Positions 42,995 to 51,795 of a stretch of 64,000 nt of DNA are shown in pieces; positions within the stretch are counted from its first letter, which is position 1; every line of letters starts with the position of its first letter. The DNA is from Leptospirales bacterium (GTDB lineage: Bacteria > Spirochaetota > Leptospiria > Leptospirales > Leptonemataceae), in the NCBI GenBank assembly GCA_019694685.1, contig JAIBBM010000014.1, positions 1-64,000 on the forward strand, written 5' to 3'. A program made the position numbers and the translations under genes. Below the pieces are notes generated by a model that did no database searches, was not told where the DNA came from, and worked only from the letters and a program-made list of their open reading frames with translations.

Positions 42995-43291
42995 ATGCGG
43001 GCGGCCAATGTTTTTCGGTATGTGCTTCCCATTCAATCGAGCGGTCACCTCAGCGGTGCGATAGTGACATGGATGCTGGACCGAAACCGAATTGAGTTTA
43101 CGTTTGACGAGTTCAGAGAAATGACCGCAGCGATTCATTCCGGCGGTTTGTTTAAGTACCTGGCGGGGGAACGTCCAGCTCTCCTCTCTCAGCTCACTTC
43201 GATCGTGCGAGACAAAGTGCCGGATATAGAAGAGGTGGAGATGGAATTTGTTCTGGAGCAGGCATTGTTGAACCTTCAGTCGCGTCTGTGA
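42995..43291 (+). CDS. Small hypothetical protein
   Basis: 98 residues, no signal or membrane helix. It contains SSGHLSGAIVTWMLDRNRIE and an acidic C-terminal helix (VPDIEEVEMEFVLEQALLNL). The strand-helix pattern suggests a small compact domain, not recognised. It is expressed from the region shared with divergent dus, 59 bases before the hybrid kinase gene. Coding is supported by codon pattern and spacing, not by homology. Confidence 0.5.
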   Translation: MRAANVFRYVLPIQSSGHLSGAIVTWMLDRNRIEFTFDEFREMTAAIHSGGLFKYLAGERPALLSQLTSIVRDKVPDIEEVEMEFVLEQALLNLQSRL

Positions 43292-43350
43292 TTCTCTCCG
43301 GCGATTTCTTTTGTTGTTGTCATTGAATCAGAAATTGCCCGGGATCGCCC

Positions 43351-44856
43351 ATGGGAGAGACGAATGCGCAGTTTCGCCAGATACTTGATGTTTCTCCTAT
43401 TCCCTTCGCTCTGAATGATGAAAATCAAAACATAACATATTTGAACCGGGCTTTTACACGCACGTTTGGTTATGATTTAACGGACATCCCTACTCTCGCA
43501 GAATGGTGGCCTCGCGCTTACCCGGAGCCGGCTTATCGCGAACGGGTGATGAAGTCCTGGCAGGAGAGAATGGAGAAAGCGACCAGAGAAGGCACGCAAT
43601 TTGAAGCCCTGGAATTGACGATTCGCTGCAAAGATGGTTCAGATCGGATTGTAATCGTGAGCGCGGTTTCTCCTGGAGATGCGCCTGAAGGTGTGTATGC
43701 GGTCATGCTCTACGACATCACCGAAAGAATGAACCTGCTGGCCGCAGCCCAGCGCGCGGATCGCCTCAATTCACTTGGTGTTCTTGCAGGCGGAATCGCC
43801 CACGATTTTAATAATCTCCTTTCTTCTATTTTTGGATACATGGAGCTCGCGCGGGGTGCCACTACAGAGAGCCGCGTTATTGAATATCTCGATCGCGGTC
43901 TGTCCGCGTTTTCGAGAGCGCGAGGACTCGCTCAACAGCTTCTCACATTCGCACGCGGCGGAGATCCTGTCATGCAATCGGGCAATCTCGGGACACTCCT
44001 TTCGGAAACGTGCGAATTTGTTCTGGCCGGATCCAATGTTCACTATCAGTGCCACGTAGCAGACGATTTGTGGCCTTGCAATTTCGATACCGGTCAGATG
44101 AACCAGGTTTTTTCTAACCTGTTGATCAATGCACGTCAGGCAATGCCGGACGGAGGAAACATAGGGGCAGTCGCTTCGAATCGTTCTCTGAATGAAACTT
44201 CTGTTCACCCGGCAGGGCCATACGTCGAGATTCAGATTTCAGACAGCGGACGCGGAATTCCAGCGGAGCAAATTTCGCACATCTTTGATCCATTCTATAG
44301 CACTCGCCCAGGAGGTACAGGGCTGGGCCTTGCCACTTGCTTTTCCATCATTCAGAAACATGCAGGATTCATCGATGTAGAATCCACTCCCGGCAAAGGA
44401 GCAACGTTTCGTATTTTGATTCCTGTTGCAAAGTCAGGGAATTCGCGCGGAGCAAGTTTCGCCAAACACAGCGCAGGTGAACAAAGACTTCTGGTTATGG
44501 ATGACGAAGAACTCATTCGTGCAGTGTCTCAGGATCTCTTTGCCTCTGCAGGATTTTCCGTTCAGGTAGCGGCTCACGGTGAAGAAGCACTCATTTTGTG
44601 CGATGAAGCGGCCAGGAGCGGCAGACCTTTTCATGCTGCGATTCTGGATTTGACGGTTCCTGGACACATGGGTGGAAAGGATCTTGCCAGACTACTCAGG
44701 AAGGATCACCCGGAAATTGCATTGTTTGCGTCCAGTGGCTATTCAGAAGATCCAGTAATGACGGCCCCCGCAGAATACGGATTCGTCGCCAGCATTCGAA
44801 AGCCATATCTGATTGCGGATGCAGCGCAGCTGGTTCGCCAGGTTCTTCGCACTTAG
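43351..44856 (+). CDS. Hybrid sensor histidine kinase with PAS and C-terminal receiver
   Basis: 501 residues, soluble. PAS (about 5-128), HisKA with His151 in GVLAGGIAHDFNNLLSSIFG, HATPase with N box (QVFSNLLINARQAMP), G1 (SDSGRGIPAEQISHIFDPF) and G2 (PGGTGLGLATCFSII). The receiver from about residue 375 (LLVMDDEELIRA) has the phospho-Asp in AAILDLTVPGHMGG and Lys in SIRKPYLI. NtrB/PAS class. It may pass phosphate to a partner phosphotransfer protein. The gene is followed within 58 bases by the Rrf2 gene and its promoter. Confidence 0.9.
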   Translation: MGETNAQFRQILDVSPIPFALNDENQNITYLNRAFTRTFGYDLTDIPTLAEWWPRAYPEPAYRERVMKSWQERMEKATREGTQFEALELTIRCKDGSDRIVIVSAVSPGDAPEGVYAVMLYDITERMNLLAAAQRADRLNSLGVLAGGIAHDFNNLLSSIFGYMELARGATTESRVIEYLDRGLSAFSRARGLAQQLLTFARGGDPVMQSGNLGTLLSETCEFVLAGSNVHYQCHVADDLWPCNFDTGQMNQVFSNLLINARQAMPDGGNIGAVASNRSLNETSVHPAGPYVEIQISDSGRGIPAEQISHIFDPFYSTRPGGTGLGLATCFSIIQKHAGFIDVESTPGKGATFRILIPVAKSGNSRGASFAKHSAGEQRLLVMDDEELIRAVSQDLFASAGFSVQVAAHGEEALILCDEAARSGRPFHAAILDLTVPGHMGGKDLARLLRKDHPEIALFASSGYSEDPVMTAPAEYGFVASIRKPYLIADAAQLVRQVLRT

Positions 44857-44863
44857 CGTTGGC

Positions 44864-44910
44864 TTGACGAAGAGCGGCAGTGGTGCAAATAACGATCTAA
44901 AGGATCGTAG
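44864..44910 (+). promoter_or_regulatory. Promoter and dyad operator of the Rrf2 gene
   Basis: TTGACG (44864-44869), a 17-base spacer and AAATAA (44887-44892) form a plausible sigma70 promoter just after the hybrid kinase stop. Immediately downstream is the perfect dyad ACGATC-taaag-GATCGT, ending 6 bases before the ATG region. Its position over the transcription start suits autorepression by the Rrf2 protein. The dyad half-site differs from the IscR consensus. Confidence 0.5.
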
Positions 44911-44914
44911 ATTC

Positions 44915-45382
44915 ATGAAGCTTTCTAAAAAAACAGACTATGCGCTGCGTGCCATCTTTACTCTCGTAGAGCAGCATGCGACCGGGGAACCGGTTTCCAT
45001 TTCCGATCTAGCGCAAGCCAATCGCATACCAAAGAGATTTCTCGAGCACATCATGCTGGATATGAAATCGCAAGGATGGGTGTCGAGCACTGCAGGGAAG
45101 TACGGAGGATATCGACTCGCAAAACATCCATCGCAGATCACGATGGGAGAAATCGTTCGTTATTTTGACGGAATTCTCGCGCCCATTGGTTGCGTTTCCA
45201 TCGCTCGTTATGAACCATGCAAGCAGGAACGCGTGTGTCGCTTTCGTCGTCTTCTGCTGAATGTGCGAAACGCCGTCGCAGGAATGATGGATCGTGCGAC
45301 GCTTGAATCTGTGTTCGCAGAAGGAATCGTCACGCAGAAAGAAGTGATGCACGTGTCTTTGATGGGCGGAGATGGAATCTGA
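44915..45382 (+). CDS. Rrf2-family transcriptional regulator
   Basis: The ATG at 44915 gives 155 residues: MKLSKKTDYALRAIFTLVEQ is the standard Rrf2 N-terminus, with a winged HTH (SISDLAQANRIPKRFLEHIM, WVSSTAGKYGGYRL). Three cysteines (Cys93, Cys102, Cys108 in GCVSIARYEPCKQERVC) resemble the Fe-S ligand cluster of IscR, NsrR and RsrR, so an iron-sulfur sensor is likely. The target pathway is unknown: sufU at 38 kb is an appealing but unproven candidate. A dyad operator overlaps its own promoter. Confidence 0.87.
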   Translation: MKLSKKTDYALRAIFTLVEQHATGEPVSISDLAQANRIPKRFLEHIMLDMKSQGWVSSTAGKYGGYRLAKHPSQITMGEIVRYFDGILAPIGCVSIARYEPCKQERVCRFRRLLLNVRNAVAGMMDRATLESVFAEGIVTQKEVMHVSLMGGDGI

Positions 45383-45477
45383 CTCAGGACTTGAGCATGC
45401 TGATTCGTCATATCGCAGAGCAATGGTAAGGCGTTAAACATTTGACCTGAAGCGGTCTGCGAAAATTCTATCTTCGC

Positions 45478-46620
45478 ATGCGGAAACGATTTTTGACAAC
45501 GTCATCTGCAACGTTCGCCCGCAGTTGGTTCGCAGCCATGGAACTATTGGTTATCGTGGGATTCTCTGCGTCCTGTAAGTATCCTTCGCATTGCGAAAGC
45601 GTCTTTTGTAGTATATGGCCCGCAGCCCTTGTCTTTGCGCGTCCGCGAACTCTTCCCGATACTGGACAGACCACATGTGCGACGACCGCGGGGGCTGTGA
45701 TCTCCTGCGCGGGTACAGGGCAGGACGCCGAATACGCAACGCCAGGGGCCTACATACTCTACGAAACAACTCTCGGAAATGCAGTAGGAGAGGTGCTCGG
45801 TTCAGATCTTCTCTGGCAGAAATGTAGTTTTGGGCAAACCGGAAATTCTTGCGCTGGCACTGCGTTGTCTACGGTGACTCGTACGCAGGCATTCGCCGCA
45901 TGTTCCGGAGTTGCGATTGCTGATCGTGTGTGGCGTTTGCCGAGTGTAAGAGAGATGCATCTTCTTCCTTACTTTGGAGGTGCAACAGTAGCCATGCCTT
46001 CTAGTTTCTTTCCGAACACAGCTTCCGGAACGAACGTGTATCATTGGACTTCTACAACTGTTGTGGCCAGCCCCGCAAACTCATATCTGTTTGCTCAAAA
46101 ATTTGGTTTCTTCGCTTCGCAATCCAATGCGCTGGCAACAGACACGTTCGCTCGTTGTGTGGCCGGTCCCGCCCAGCCCACGCAGGATTATGTGAGGCTT
46201 GGTGTAACTGAGCCTTCTGTGCGTGACAATACTACGGGCTTGACCTGGACGGTTTGCGCTCTCAAGACCGGTGGCGCGGCAGACACTTCAGCTAATTGCG
46301 CGGGTCCCGCGCCGGCTAACTTCACGCAGACGAACGCTCTCACATTTTGCGAGTCGCTCGTGTACGGTGGATTTACTGACTGGAGACTTCCGAATGTTCG
46401 GGAGCTCGCAAGCTTGATGGATTACACGCAGTCTGTGAACCCAACAGTAAATCAGACCTACTTTACCGCCAATCCGAGTGCTACAGTTTATTGGTCTTCC
46501 ACCAACGATATTAGCAATGCTGCGAACGCTTACATCTTTGATGTTTCAGACGGTACTTCCGGCACAATCGCGCGTACGGCTTCGATCGGAGATGTTCGAT
46601 GCGTACGAGGCCCGTGGTGA
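45478..46620 (+). CDS. Lipoprotein with two DUF1566 (Lcl C-terminal) domains
   Basis: 380 residues. A signal (AAMELLVIVGFSASC) ends with a lipobox cysteine near residue 33. Two copies of the Lcl_C/DUF1566 domain follow: the first includes LLWQKCSFGQTG, ADRVWRLPSVREMHLLPYFG and YHWTSTTV. The second includes TTGLTWTVCALKTGG, FTDWRLPNVRELASLMDYTQ, VYWSSTNDIS and DVRCVRGPW. The tryptophan and WRLPxxxEL motifs are conserved in both. Surface lectin-like or adhesion role is inferred from the family. Confidence 0.8.
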   Translation: MRKRFLTTSSATFARSWFAAMELLVIVGFSASCKYPSHCESVFCSIWPAALVFARPRTLPDTGQTTCATTAGAVISCAGTGQDAEYATPGAYILYETTLGNAVGEVLGSDLLWQKCSFGQTGNSCAGTALSTVTRTQAFAACSGVAIADRVWRLPSVREMHLLPYFGGATVAMPSSFFPNTASGTNVYHWTSTTVVASPANSYLFAQKFGFFASQSNALATDTFARCVAGPAQPTQDYVRLGVTEPSVRDNTTGLTWTVCALKTGGAADTSANCAGPAPANFTQTNALTFCESLVYGGFTDWRLPNVRELASLMDYTQSVNPTVNQTYFTANPSATVYWSSTNDISNAANAYIFDVSDGTSGTIARTASIGDVRCVRGPW

Positions 46621-46637
46621 GTCTTCTCCGCCGTTGA

Positions 46638-48713
46638 TCAATGTTCCGCTTCCCAGATTCCATCCCATGGCGCTGATTCATTGATTCGATCGAGGCGTTT
46701 GAGATACATCTCAGCCACACTGTCGCCATTGACGTTCTGCATGTGTTCACTGAATTGAGTTTTTGCGGCCGCGAAATCACCGGCGCGATAGGAGAGTAAA
46801 GCTCCCATATAAGAAGAGATATGTTTTTCGCGCGAAGCCAGAACGTCAGGTGAGAGACCATTCATGATTTCATACAATACAACGGGTTGTTTTTTTCCTC
46901 GTACACGAATCGCGTCGACTTCGCGCGCAGCAAGCTGCGGAATTTCCTGAATGAGTTTATAGACTGAATCGGATACAATGATTTCTGTACCGTACTGCTT
47001 ATTGATGCTCTCTATTCTGGAAGCCAGATTGACTGTATCGCCAATCACAGTTGTTTCCAGCCTGTGAGGAGAGCCAATGGTTCCAAGCATCAATTCTCCG
47101 AAATGAATTCCAATTCCAACTCTAGCTTTGCCCGTGTATGCAACCCAGTTTTGCATTTCGATGGCGGCCTGGACCGCTCCGGTTGGTGCCGGGAAGAGTG
47201 CCATGATGGCGTCCCCGATGAACTTGTCGATGAATCCGTCGTGCTTTTGAATGATTGGTTCCAGTCCGCCGTGAAATTCATTTAGAAACGAAAACGTTCC
47301 TTCTGAGCCCAGCCGTTCGCTCATTTCGGTGAACCCTCGTATGTCCAGAAACAGAACTGCCATTTGCTTGCGAACTGCGTCGCCATGCGAAATGCTCATG
47401 ATGTTCTTTTTTCCAAGGTATTCCAGAAATTCTCCTGGTACAAATCTCGCAAATGACTCTGCCGCGGCGGTCTGTTCTGCGAGAGCTCTGGCCTGTTCTT
47501 GCGACAGATCCCTTCTGGCTTCCTGTTCCGATTGTCGCAATGAGTTGATTCTGTATCCCAGCGCCAGACTCAAAAGGATCGCTTCAAACGCGGCTCCAAA
47601 AAATTGTCCATATTGAGTGATGAAGCCTGCAGGAATGAAGTTTAGATTTTGCACGATGAAAAGCAAAACTCCAATCATCAAGAACGACCATGCAGTAAGG
47701 AAGTATTTGGCTGGCTTAAATCCATCTCGCACCAGGCTGATCGCAGCAACCAGAATCACAATGATCCCGAGGACTGGCATTCCGTTGCCAATCTGCGCCA
47801 TCTGGGGAATCGTCAAGAATGGAAGGGCGATCAAACCCAGAAGGTGAATCAAAGCCACAACGTTAGCCGCCATTGCCAGGCGAGGCCTCTTTTCCGGCAG
47901 GAGCAGAAATTTTCGCGAGAATATGAGAGCGAATATGGTAGCAGCCAGCGCCACAACCGGTCCAAGCGCCGGTGTTTTTCCAGTCCATGAATCGGGCACC
48001 AGGTATGCCGCATGACCGCTGATGAATGCAAAATACTCTGTTACGAACAAAATGTAAAAGACATAGTAGAGATAGCTTCTGTCTCGAATGGACATAAATA
48101 GCAAGAGGTTGTAGAGTGCCATGGCAAACATGAGGCCAAAGAACATGGCAAAAAAACCAGTGCGTAGCATGTCGCGCATTGGAAAGGATCTGGCATTCCA
48201 TATGAAGACGGGCATATTGAGTCCGCCCACAGACTGCGCGCGCATGTAGATGGACTCTGGTTCTGTTACGTTCTGGATGGGAAACAGAAAGTAATGATGC
48301 GGAATGAGTCTGAGCCTGGGAGGAACTTCATCGTAAATGAGCTTATCTGCAAGGGTCCCATCCTGGTGAAGTCGATAGAAATGAACTGAGCGCGGAAGTG
48401 AACTGGCCAGTTCAAAGTACCAACTGGTGGTTGCTTTTGGATCCGGAAGAATGCGAAAGCGGACCCAGACTGCGTTGGTTGTGATTCCGAAAGCAGGGTA
48501 GTAAGCACGCACAGGAATAAAGTTGCAATTCTTTATCTCTTCCAGAGTTTTTGTGCCAGATTCGTCCACGCAATATTCCATCTGTGGCCCGGGCCTGAAC
48601 ATGGGCGTACTTTCATTCAATTGAATGGGGCCCTGCGGCGGAAAGATATGTGAGCAGCCGGCTGTCGCAATCAACGCCGCGATGAGAATCAGTTGCCTGG
48701 CAATCTGTCGCAC
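46638..48713 (-). CDS. 7TMR-DISM adenylate cyclase with TPR tail
   Basis: The GTG at 48713 opens a lipoprotein-type signal (LILIAALIATAGC) and fits the space after the upstream gene; a longer frame starts at 48827. A 7TMR-DISMED2-like extracellular domain (about 40-185: YPAFGITTNAVWVRF, SWYFELASSLPRSVHFYR) is followed by seven membrane helices (185-390), a coiled coil, a cyclase domain (MAVLFLDIRGFTEMSERLG, DKFIGDAIMALFPAP, IGDTVNLASRIES) and a C-terminal TPR-like region (SYRAGDFAAAKTQFSEHMQN). Metal-binding Asp and adenine Lys are present. The Asn and Arg of the second catalytic motif are present. The outer carbohydrate-type domain may sense an external ligand. Confidence 0.88.
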   Translation of the reverse strand: MRQIARQLILIAALIATAGCSHIFPPQGPIQLNESTPMFRPGPQMEYCVDESGTKTLEEIKNCNFIPVRAYYPAFGITTNAVWVRFRILPDPKATTSWYFELASSLPRSVHFYRLHQDGTLADKLIYDEVPPRLRLIPHHYFLFPIQNVTEPESIYMRAQSVGGLNMPVFIWNARSFPMRDMLRTGFFAMFFGLMFAMALYNLLLFMSIRDRSYLYYVFYILFVTEYFAFISGHAAYLVPDSWTGKTPALGPVVALAATIFALIFSRKFLLLPEKRPRLAMAANVVALIHLLGLIALPFLTIPQMAQIGNGMPVLGIIVILVAAISLVRDGFKPAKYFLTAWSFLMIGVLLFIVQNLNFIPAGFITQYGQFFGAAFEAILLSLALGYRINSLRQSEQEARRDLSQEQARALAEQTAAAESFARFVPGEFLEYLGKKNIMSISHGDAVRKQMAVLFLDIRGFTEMSERLGSEGTFSFLNEFHGGLEPIIQKHDGFIDKFIGDAIMALFPAPTGAVQAAIEMQNWVAYTGKARVGIGIHFGELMLGTIGSPHRLETTVIGDTVNLASRIESINKQYGTEIIVSDSVYKLIQEIPQLAAREVDAIRVRGKKQPVVLYEIMNGLSPDVLASREKHISSYMGALLSYRAGDFAAAKTQFSEHMQNVNGDSVAEMYLKRLDRINESAPWDGIWEAEH

Positions 48714-48753
48714 GTCGCAGTACAAACGGCTGTGGGTGTTCGTCAAATGACTT

Positions 48754-49338
48754 CTACAGACCAAGCCAGTGTCGAATGGGGATTCGAGCAGCCGGCATCC
48801 ACGCCAGAATGCCCGCGCTAAAAGCAACAGTCAGAATCATCCACTGCCTGTTCGACCATGGGAGGTCTTCCTTTCTTTTCCAGTAGAAGTAACCAAGGCA
48901 AATCCAGGCGAACACCAGCTCGATTCCAATGGCCACGTAGGGCATTGTCTTGTAGCTGTTTAGACCAATGGATGGAGAAGAATACCACATGATCTGATGC
49001 GAAAACCCGACCACATAGTCGCATAGCACATGTATGACGACGAGAGCGGCGCTCCAGAGAGCAGTGACTGCGCTTCGAAACACAATGGCCACCACGACTC
49101 CAGTGATGATTGCCTGGAATAGGGCCGGAACCAGGTTGTGACTGAACCTCATATCTACTACAATGCTATCAAACGTTGCATCCAGAATGGATGCAGGGAG
49201 CGTGGGTTCAATGCCGGCTATCGCAAAAAGCAGCCAGAGAAATTCAGGAATCTGAGAAGCAAGCAAGAAAAGCCAGAACGGTCCTCGTGCTTTGTGAGCT
49301 GCGGGAAGAAAAGCAGCCGCGTAGTGACCGGCGATCAT
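48754..49338 (-). CDS. Multi-pass membrane protein of unknown function
   Basis: 194 residues, six predicted membrane helices. Histidines and acidic residues lie within the membrane: MIAGHYAAAFLP, MRFSHNLVPALFQ, VIHVLCDYVVGFSHQIMW. The H.D pattern recalls the YdjM/YbcI (DUF457) 'metal-dependent hydrolase' membrane proteins, but the full motif is not certain. It overlaps the upstream 27-codon ORF by ATGA and precedes the cyclase gene, so the three form one unit. Confidence 0.65.
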   Translation of the reverse strand: MIAGHYAAAFLPAAHKARGPFWLFLLASQIPEFLWLLFAIAGIEPTLPASILDATFDSIVVDMRFSHNLVPALFQAIITGVVVAIVFRSAVTALWSAALVVIHVLCDYVVGFSHQIMWYSSPSIGLNSYKTMPYVAIGIELVFAWICLGYFYWKRKEDLPWSNRQWMILTVAFSAGILAWMPAARIPIRHWLGL

Positions 49339-49418
49339 ACGCTCCGCCTTGCAAGCCGCATAAGCAGCCAGAAAAAGAACGCGTAGAACGCAATGAGCGC
49401 AAAAATGAGGGACGTCAT
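49335..49418 (-). CDS. 27-residue membrane peptide gene, coupled to the next gene
   Basis: An ATG at 49418 preceded by AAGGAG at an ideal distance (8 bases) opens a 27-codon ORF. The peptide is mostly hydrophobic (SLIFALIAFYAFFFWLLM), with a basic C-terminus (RLARRSV), giving one transmembrane helix. Its TGA overlaps the ATG of the membrane protein gene (ATGA), so translation is likely coupled. The Shine-Dalgarno strength, topology and coupling support a real small protein, perhaps a subunit or stabiliser of its neighbour. Conservation is untested. Confidence 0.6.
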   Translation of the reverse strand: MTSLIFALIAFYAFFFWLLMRLARRSV

Positions 49419-49433
49419 GGATGCTCCTTACCG

Positions 49434-49721
49434 TTAAGCGATTTCTAAATGTACCTGAATGGTTTTGCCAGCGGAGATTTTTTCCGCTTTGCGCACTTCC
49501 ATTTTAATGGGCAGAACGAACGATCCACTCTTTTTCTCTGGAAAGACAGATGTGTTCCACTTTGTTTTTCCCGTCGACGCAGTCACTTTGATGGTTCCCC
49601 ATCCGCGCCTGCTGTGGCCGTAGTCTTCTTTCAGTTCTCTGGCTGTCTTTGCAGGGAGTGTAACAAAATGCCACGCTCCCTGCCCGGAGTAGATCCATAC
49701 TTTCGCGCGAAATGTGTACAT
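49434..49721 (-). CDS. DUF1905 domain protein
   Basis: 95 residues, nearly all a DUF1905 domain: FRAKVWIYSGQGAWHFVTLP, RRGWGTIKVTASTGKTKW, TSVFPEKKSGSFVLPIKMEV and RKAEKISAGKTIQVHLEI. The family has a small beta-barrel-like fold of unknown function. No YdeI-type partner domain. It lies 28 bases after the acyltransferase stop and 15 bases before the 27-codon ORF, so it belongs to the same minus-strand unit. Confidence 0.88.
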   Translation of the reverse strand: MYTFRAKVWIYSGQGAWHFVTLPAKTARELKEDYGHSRRGWGTIKVTASTGKTKWNTSVFPEKKSGSFVLPIKMEVRKAEKISAGKTIQVHLEIA

Positions 49722-49749
49722 AACTGGCGCGAAGGGTTGATCCTATCCG

Positions 49750-51024
49750 TCACTCTCCTCCAATGTCTCCTGGCTTGAAAAGAGGACGGGTCAATGACTG
49801 TGATTCATCGAGCATTTCTTGCATTTCCCGGCGGAGCTTCTTGAGCAATTCGTCTAGAGCAGATTTCTTTGCCTTCTTGTCTTTTGGCGCGAATTCCGAG
49901 AGGCGGAACGGTTTTGCAAATTTCACGACCGCCTTTCTAGCGCGCGGAGATGGCTCTCCTCCGAGTGCGCGCGGCTTTTTGCCGTAGACGTAGGATTCAA
50001 ATCGTGCCAGCCATTCATAAAAACGCTCCGGTGTAGGGTTAGAAACCAGGTAGTCTTTCTTGATGACGATGAAGTCGAAAGCCTTTACGCATTCACCATG
50101 TGCCCATTCCAGATCTTCCGGGGTTACTTTAGGAAGATTAGGATCTGGATAACCAATGGATATCATTTCCATGAGCGCGAATAGCTGACGCAGCTTTCCG
50201 ATTGCATCCGCTTTGCGATCAAAGTTCTTAACGTTGAATCGATCTGCAATGTTGTCCAGAATCGTGTGGCGAATTCTTCCAATGCGATAGTCGAAATCTT
50301 TGTCCGGAGAAACTTCCACTCCGTACTGTTGCTCCGCGCGCTCGAGTAGAACTTTTCCGAAATGCAAGAATCGGCGAAGCAGATTTCTTCCACCCGGATC
50401 CACTCCGAGTTTCTTTTCAAGAGCTGCCATGGATTCTTCGAGATGCTCCTGTAATTGCGAAGGAGTTCCTTTATAGATGTACTTGATGAATCCAGGAAGT
50501 ACTACAATGTCCGCGGCCGGATCCACTTTGCGCGCGTCTTCTAGAGCCCAGAAACCGAGCTGAGCGAGACCTGGCTGAAATGGCATGAGACTGTCGTTTT
50601 CGCCGCTGGTTGGTTCTCCTTCGGGGAAAAGCACAAGTTTTCCCCCTGCCTGTGCGAGAGAAGAGCGAGCGGTCTTGAGAGAGTCGCGGTCACTGATGCC
50701 TGCAATGACTGAGAATGCACCCAGGTTTGAAATGATTTTGCCAGTCAGACCGAATGTCCAGTCGAACACCTGACGCGATGCCATATAACGAAACCGGGAG
50801 CCCATGAGATTTCCAATGTAGTATGCGATGGGTGGTTCCGCAGTCGTGGGATGGTTTGTAAAAAATATCAAGCGTTCGTTTCGCAGGGTGCGAAGCATCT
50901 CTTTGTCTTCCGGGCGAATTTCCACATCGTCTATATTCTGCACCGCCTTGATTAGAACGGGAAACAGCAAATCCGCTGTCCAGGCGAGAGGTAGATTGAA
51001 ACCGGGCGCGATGAATGGTTGCAT
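49750..51024 (-). CDS. PlsC-like acyltransferase
   Basis: The ATG at 51024 gives 424 residues; the frame extends to a TTG at 51084. A lysophospholipid acyltransferase domain is shown by LIFFTNHPTTAEPPIAY (His58, with Glu63 at the position usually held by Asp in HX4D) and LVLFPEGEPTSGEN (the glycerophosphate-binding EGxxS-like motif). A long helical C-terminal region (residues 200-424), basic at the end, has no assignment. It probably acylates a lysophospholipid or similar acceptor. HX4E instead of HX4D may be tolerated, but it is unusual. Confidence 0.75.
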   Translation of the reverse strand: MQPFIAPGFNLPLAWTADLLFPVLIKAVQNIDDVEIRPEDKEMLRTLRNERLIFFTNHPTTAEPPIAYYIGNLMGSRFRYMASRQVFDWTFGLTGKIISNLGAFSVIAGISDRDSLKTARSSLAQAGGKLVLFPEGEPTSGENDSLMPFQPGLAQLGFWALEDARKVDPAADIVVLPGFIKYIYKGTPSQLQEHLEESMAALEKKLGVDPGGRNLLRRFLHFGKVLLERAEQQYGVEVSPDKDFDYRIGRIRHTILDNIADRFNVKNFDRKADAIGKLRQLFALMEMISIGYPDPNLPKVTPEDLEWAHGECVKAFDFIVIKKDYLVSNPTPERFYEWLARFESYVYGKKPRALGGEPSPRARKAVVKFAKPFRLSEFAPKDKKAKKSALDELLKKLRREMQEMLDESQSLTRPLFKPGDIGGE

Positions 51025-51112
51025 AAGGGGTTCAGAGGTAGCCCCCTTCCTTTTTTTGGTAAAGTAAGTTTTTTTAACTTTCAAATTTTCGGCATTGGTT
51101 CAGTCCATAGTC

Positions 51113-51784
51113 ATGCTGGAAGAAGTAAGCAAACTGATTGATTCACGCGAAACTGCGGGATCGCTTGAGAAAGCCATCGAATTGTTGGAAAAACTTAAGG
51201 CGGAGAATCCGGAAAAAGACATCATCCGGGGGAAGCTCTCCAGTGCTTTCTTCTATAAAGGACTGTTCTCGCCGGAAGGAACGCGCGAACGAGAAGATGC
51301 ATTTGATAACGGCGTTAAATATGGCCAGGAAGCAATCACGCTGAATCCGCGTGCTGTGTATGGAAATTTCTGGTATGCTTCGAATCTTGGTTACCTGGGG
51401 ATGTGTCGCGGGGCGCTTGCTTCTCTGGCATCCATTGATCCTTTCAAGAAATCCATGGAAGTTGTCTTGAAAGAGAATGAGAACTTTTACTTTGGTGGAC
51501 CTCATCGCGCGATCGGTCGTTTGTACCACCAGGCGCCAGGCTGGCCCATCAGCATTGGAAATAAGAACAAAGCATTCGAGCATCTTGAAAAGTGCGTTCA
51601 ACTAGCGCCTAACTTCATGAATAATCGCCTCTATCTGGCGGAGCTTCTCATCGACATGGGGAAGAAAGACAAGGCAGTGGAACACTTAAACTTTTGTAAG
51701 GATACAGCGCTCAACCCTGGTCACGAAAAAGAAGACGGCGTATACAAGGAACAGGCAGAGAAGCTTCTGAAAAGAATTTCTTAA
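51113..51784 (+). CDS. tatT: TatT-like TRAP-associated TPR protein
   Basis: The ATG at 51113 gives 223 residues of tetratricopeptide repeats: EKAIELLEKLKAENPEKDII, GVKYGQEAITLNPRAVYGNF, and AFEHLEKCVQLAPNFMNNRL. The spacing (YGQEAI, ASNLGYLG, FYFGGPHRAIGRLY) matches the TatT/T-component family of spirochaetes, which forms a homotrimer with a DctP-type periplasmic protein (TatP). No signal peptide is seen with this start, unusual for TatT. A TatP-like gene stands at 53512, separated by bioB. Confidence 0.72.
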   Translation: MLEEVSKLIDSRETAGSLEKAIELLEKLKAENPEKDIIRGKLSSAFFYKGLFSPEGTREREDAFDNGVKYGQEAITLNPRAVYGNFWYASNLGYLGMCRGALASLASIDPFKKSMEVVLKENENFYFGGPHRAIGRLYHQAPGWPISIGNKNKAFEHLEKCVQLAPNFMNNRLYLAELLIDMGKKDKAVEHLNFCKDTALNPGHEKEDGVYKEQAEKLLKRIS

Positions 51785-51795
51785 TTCAGGTTTTT

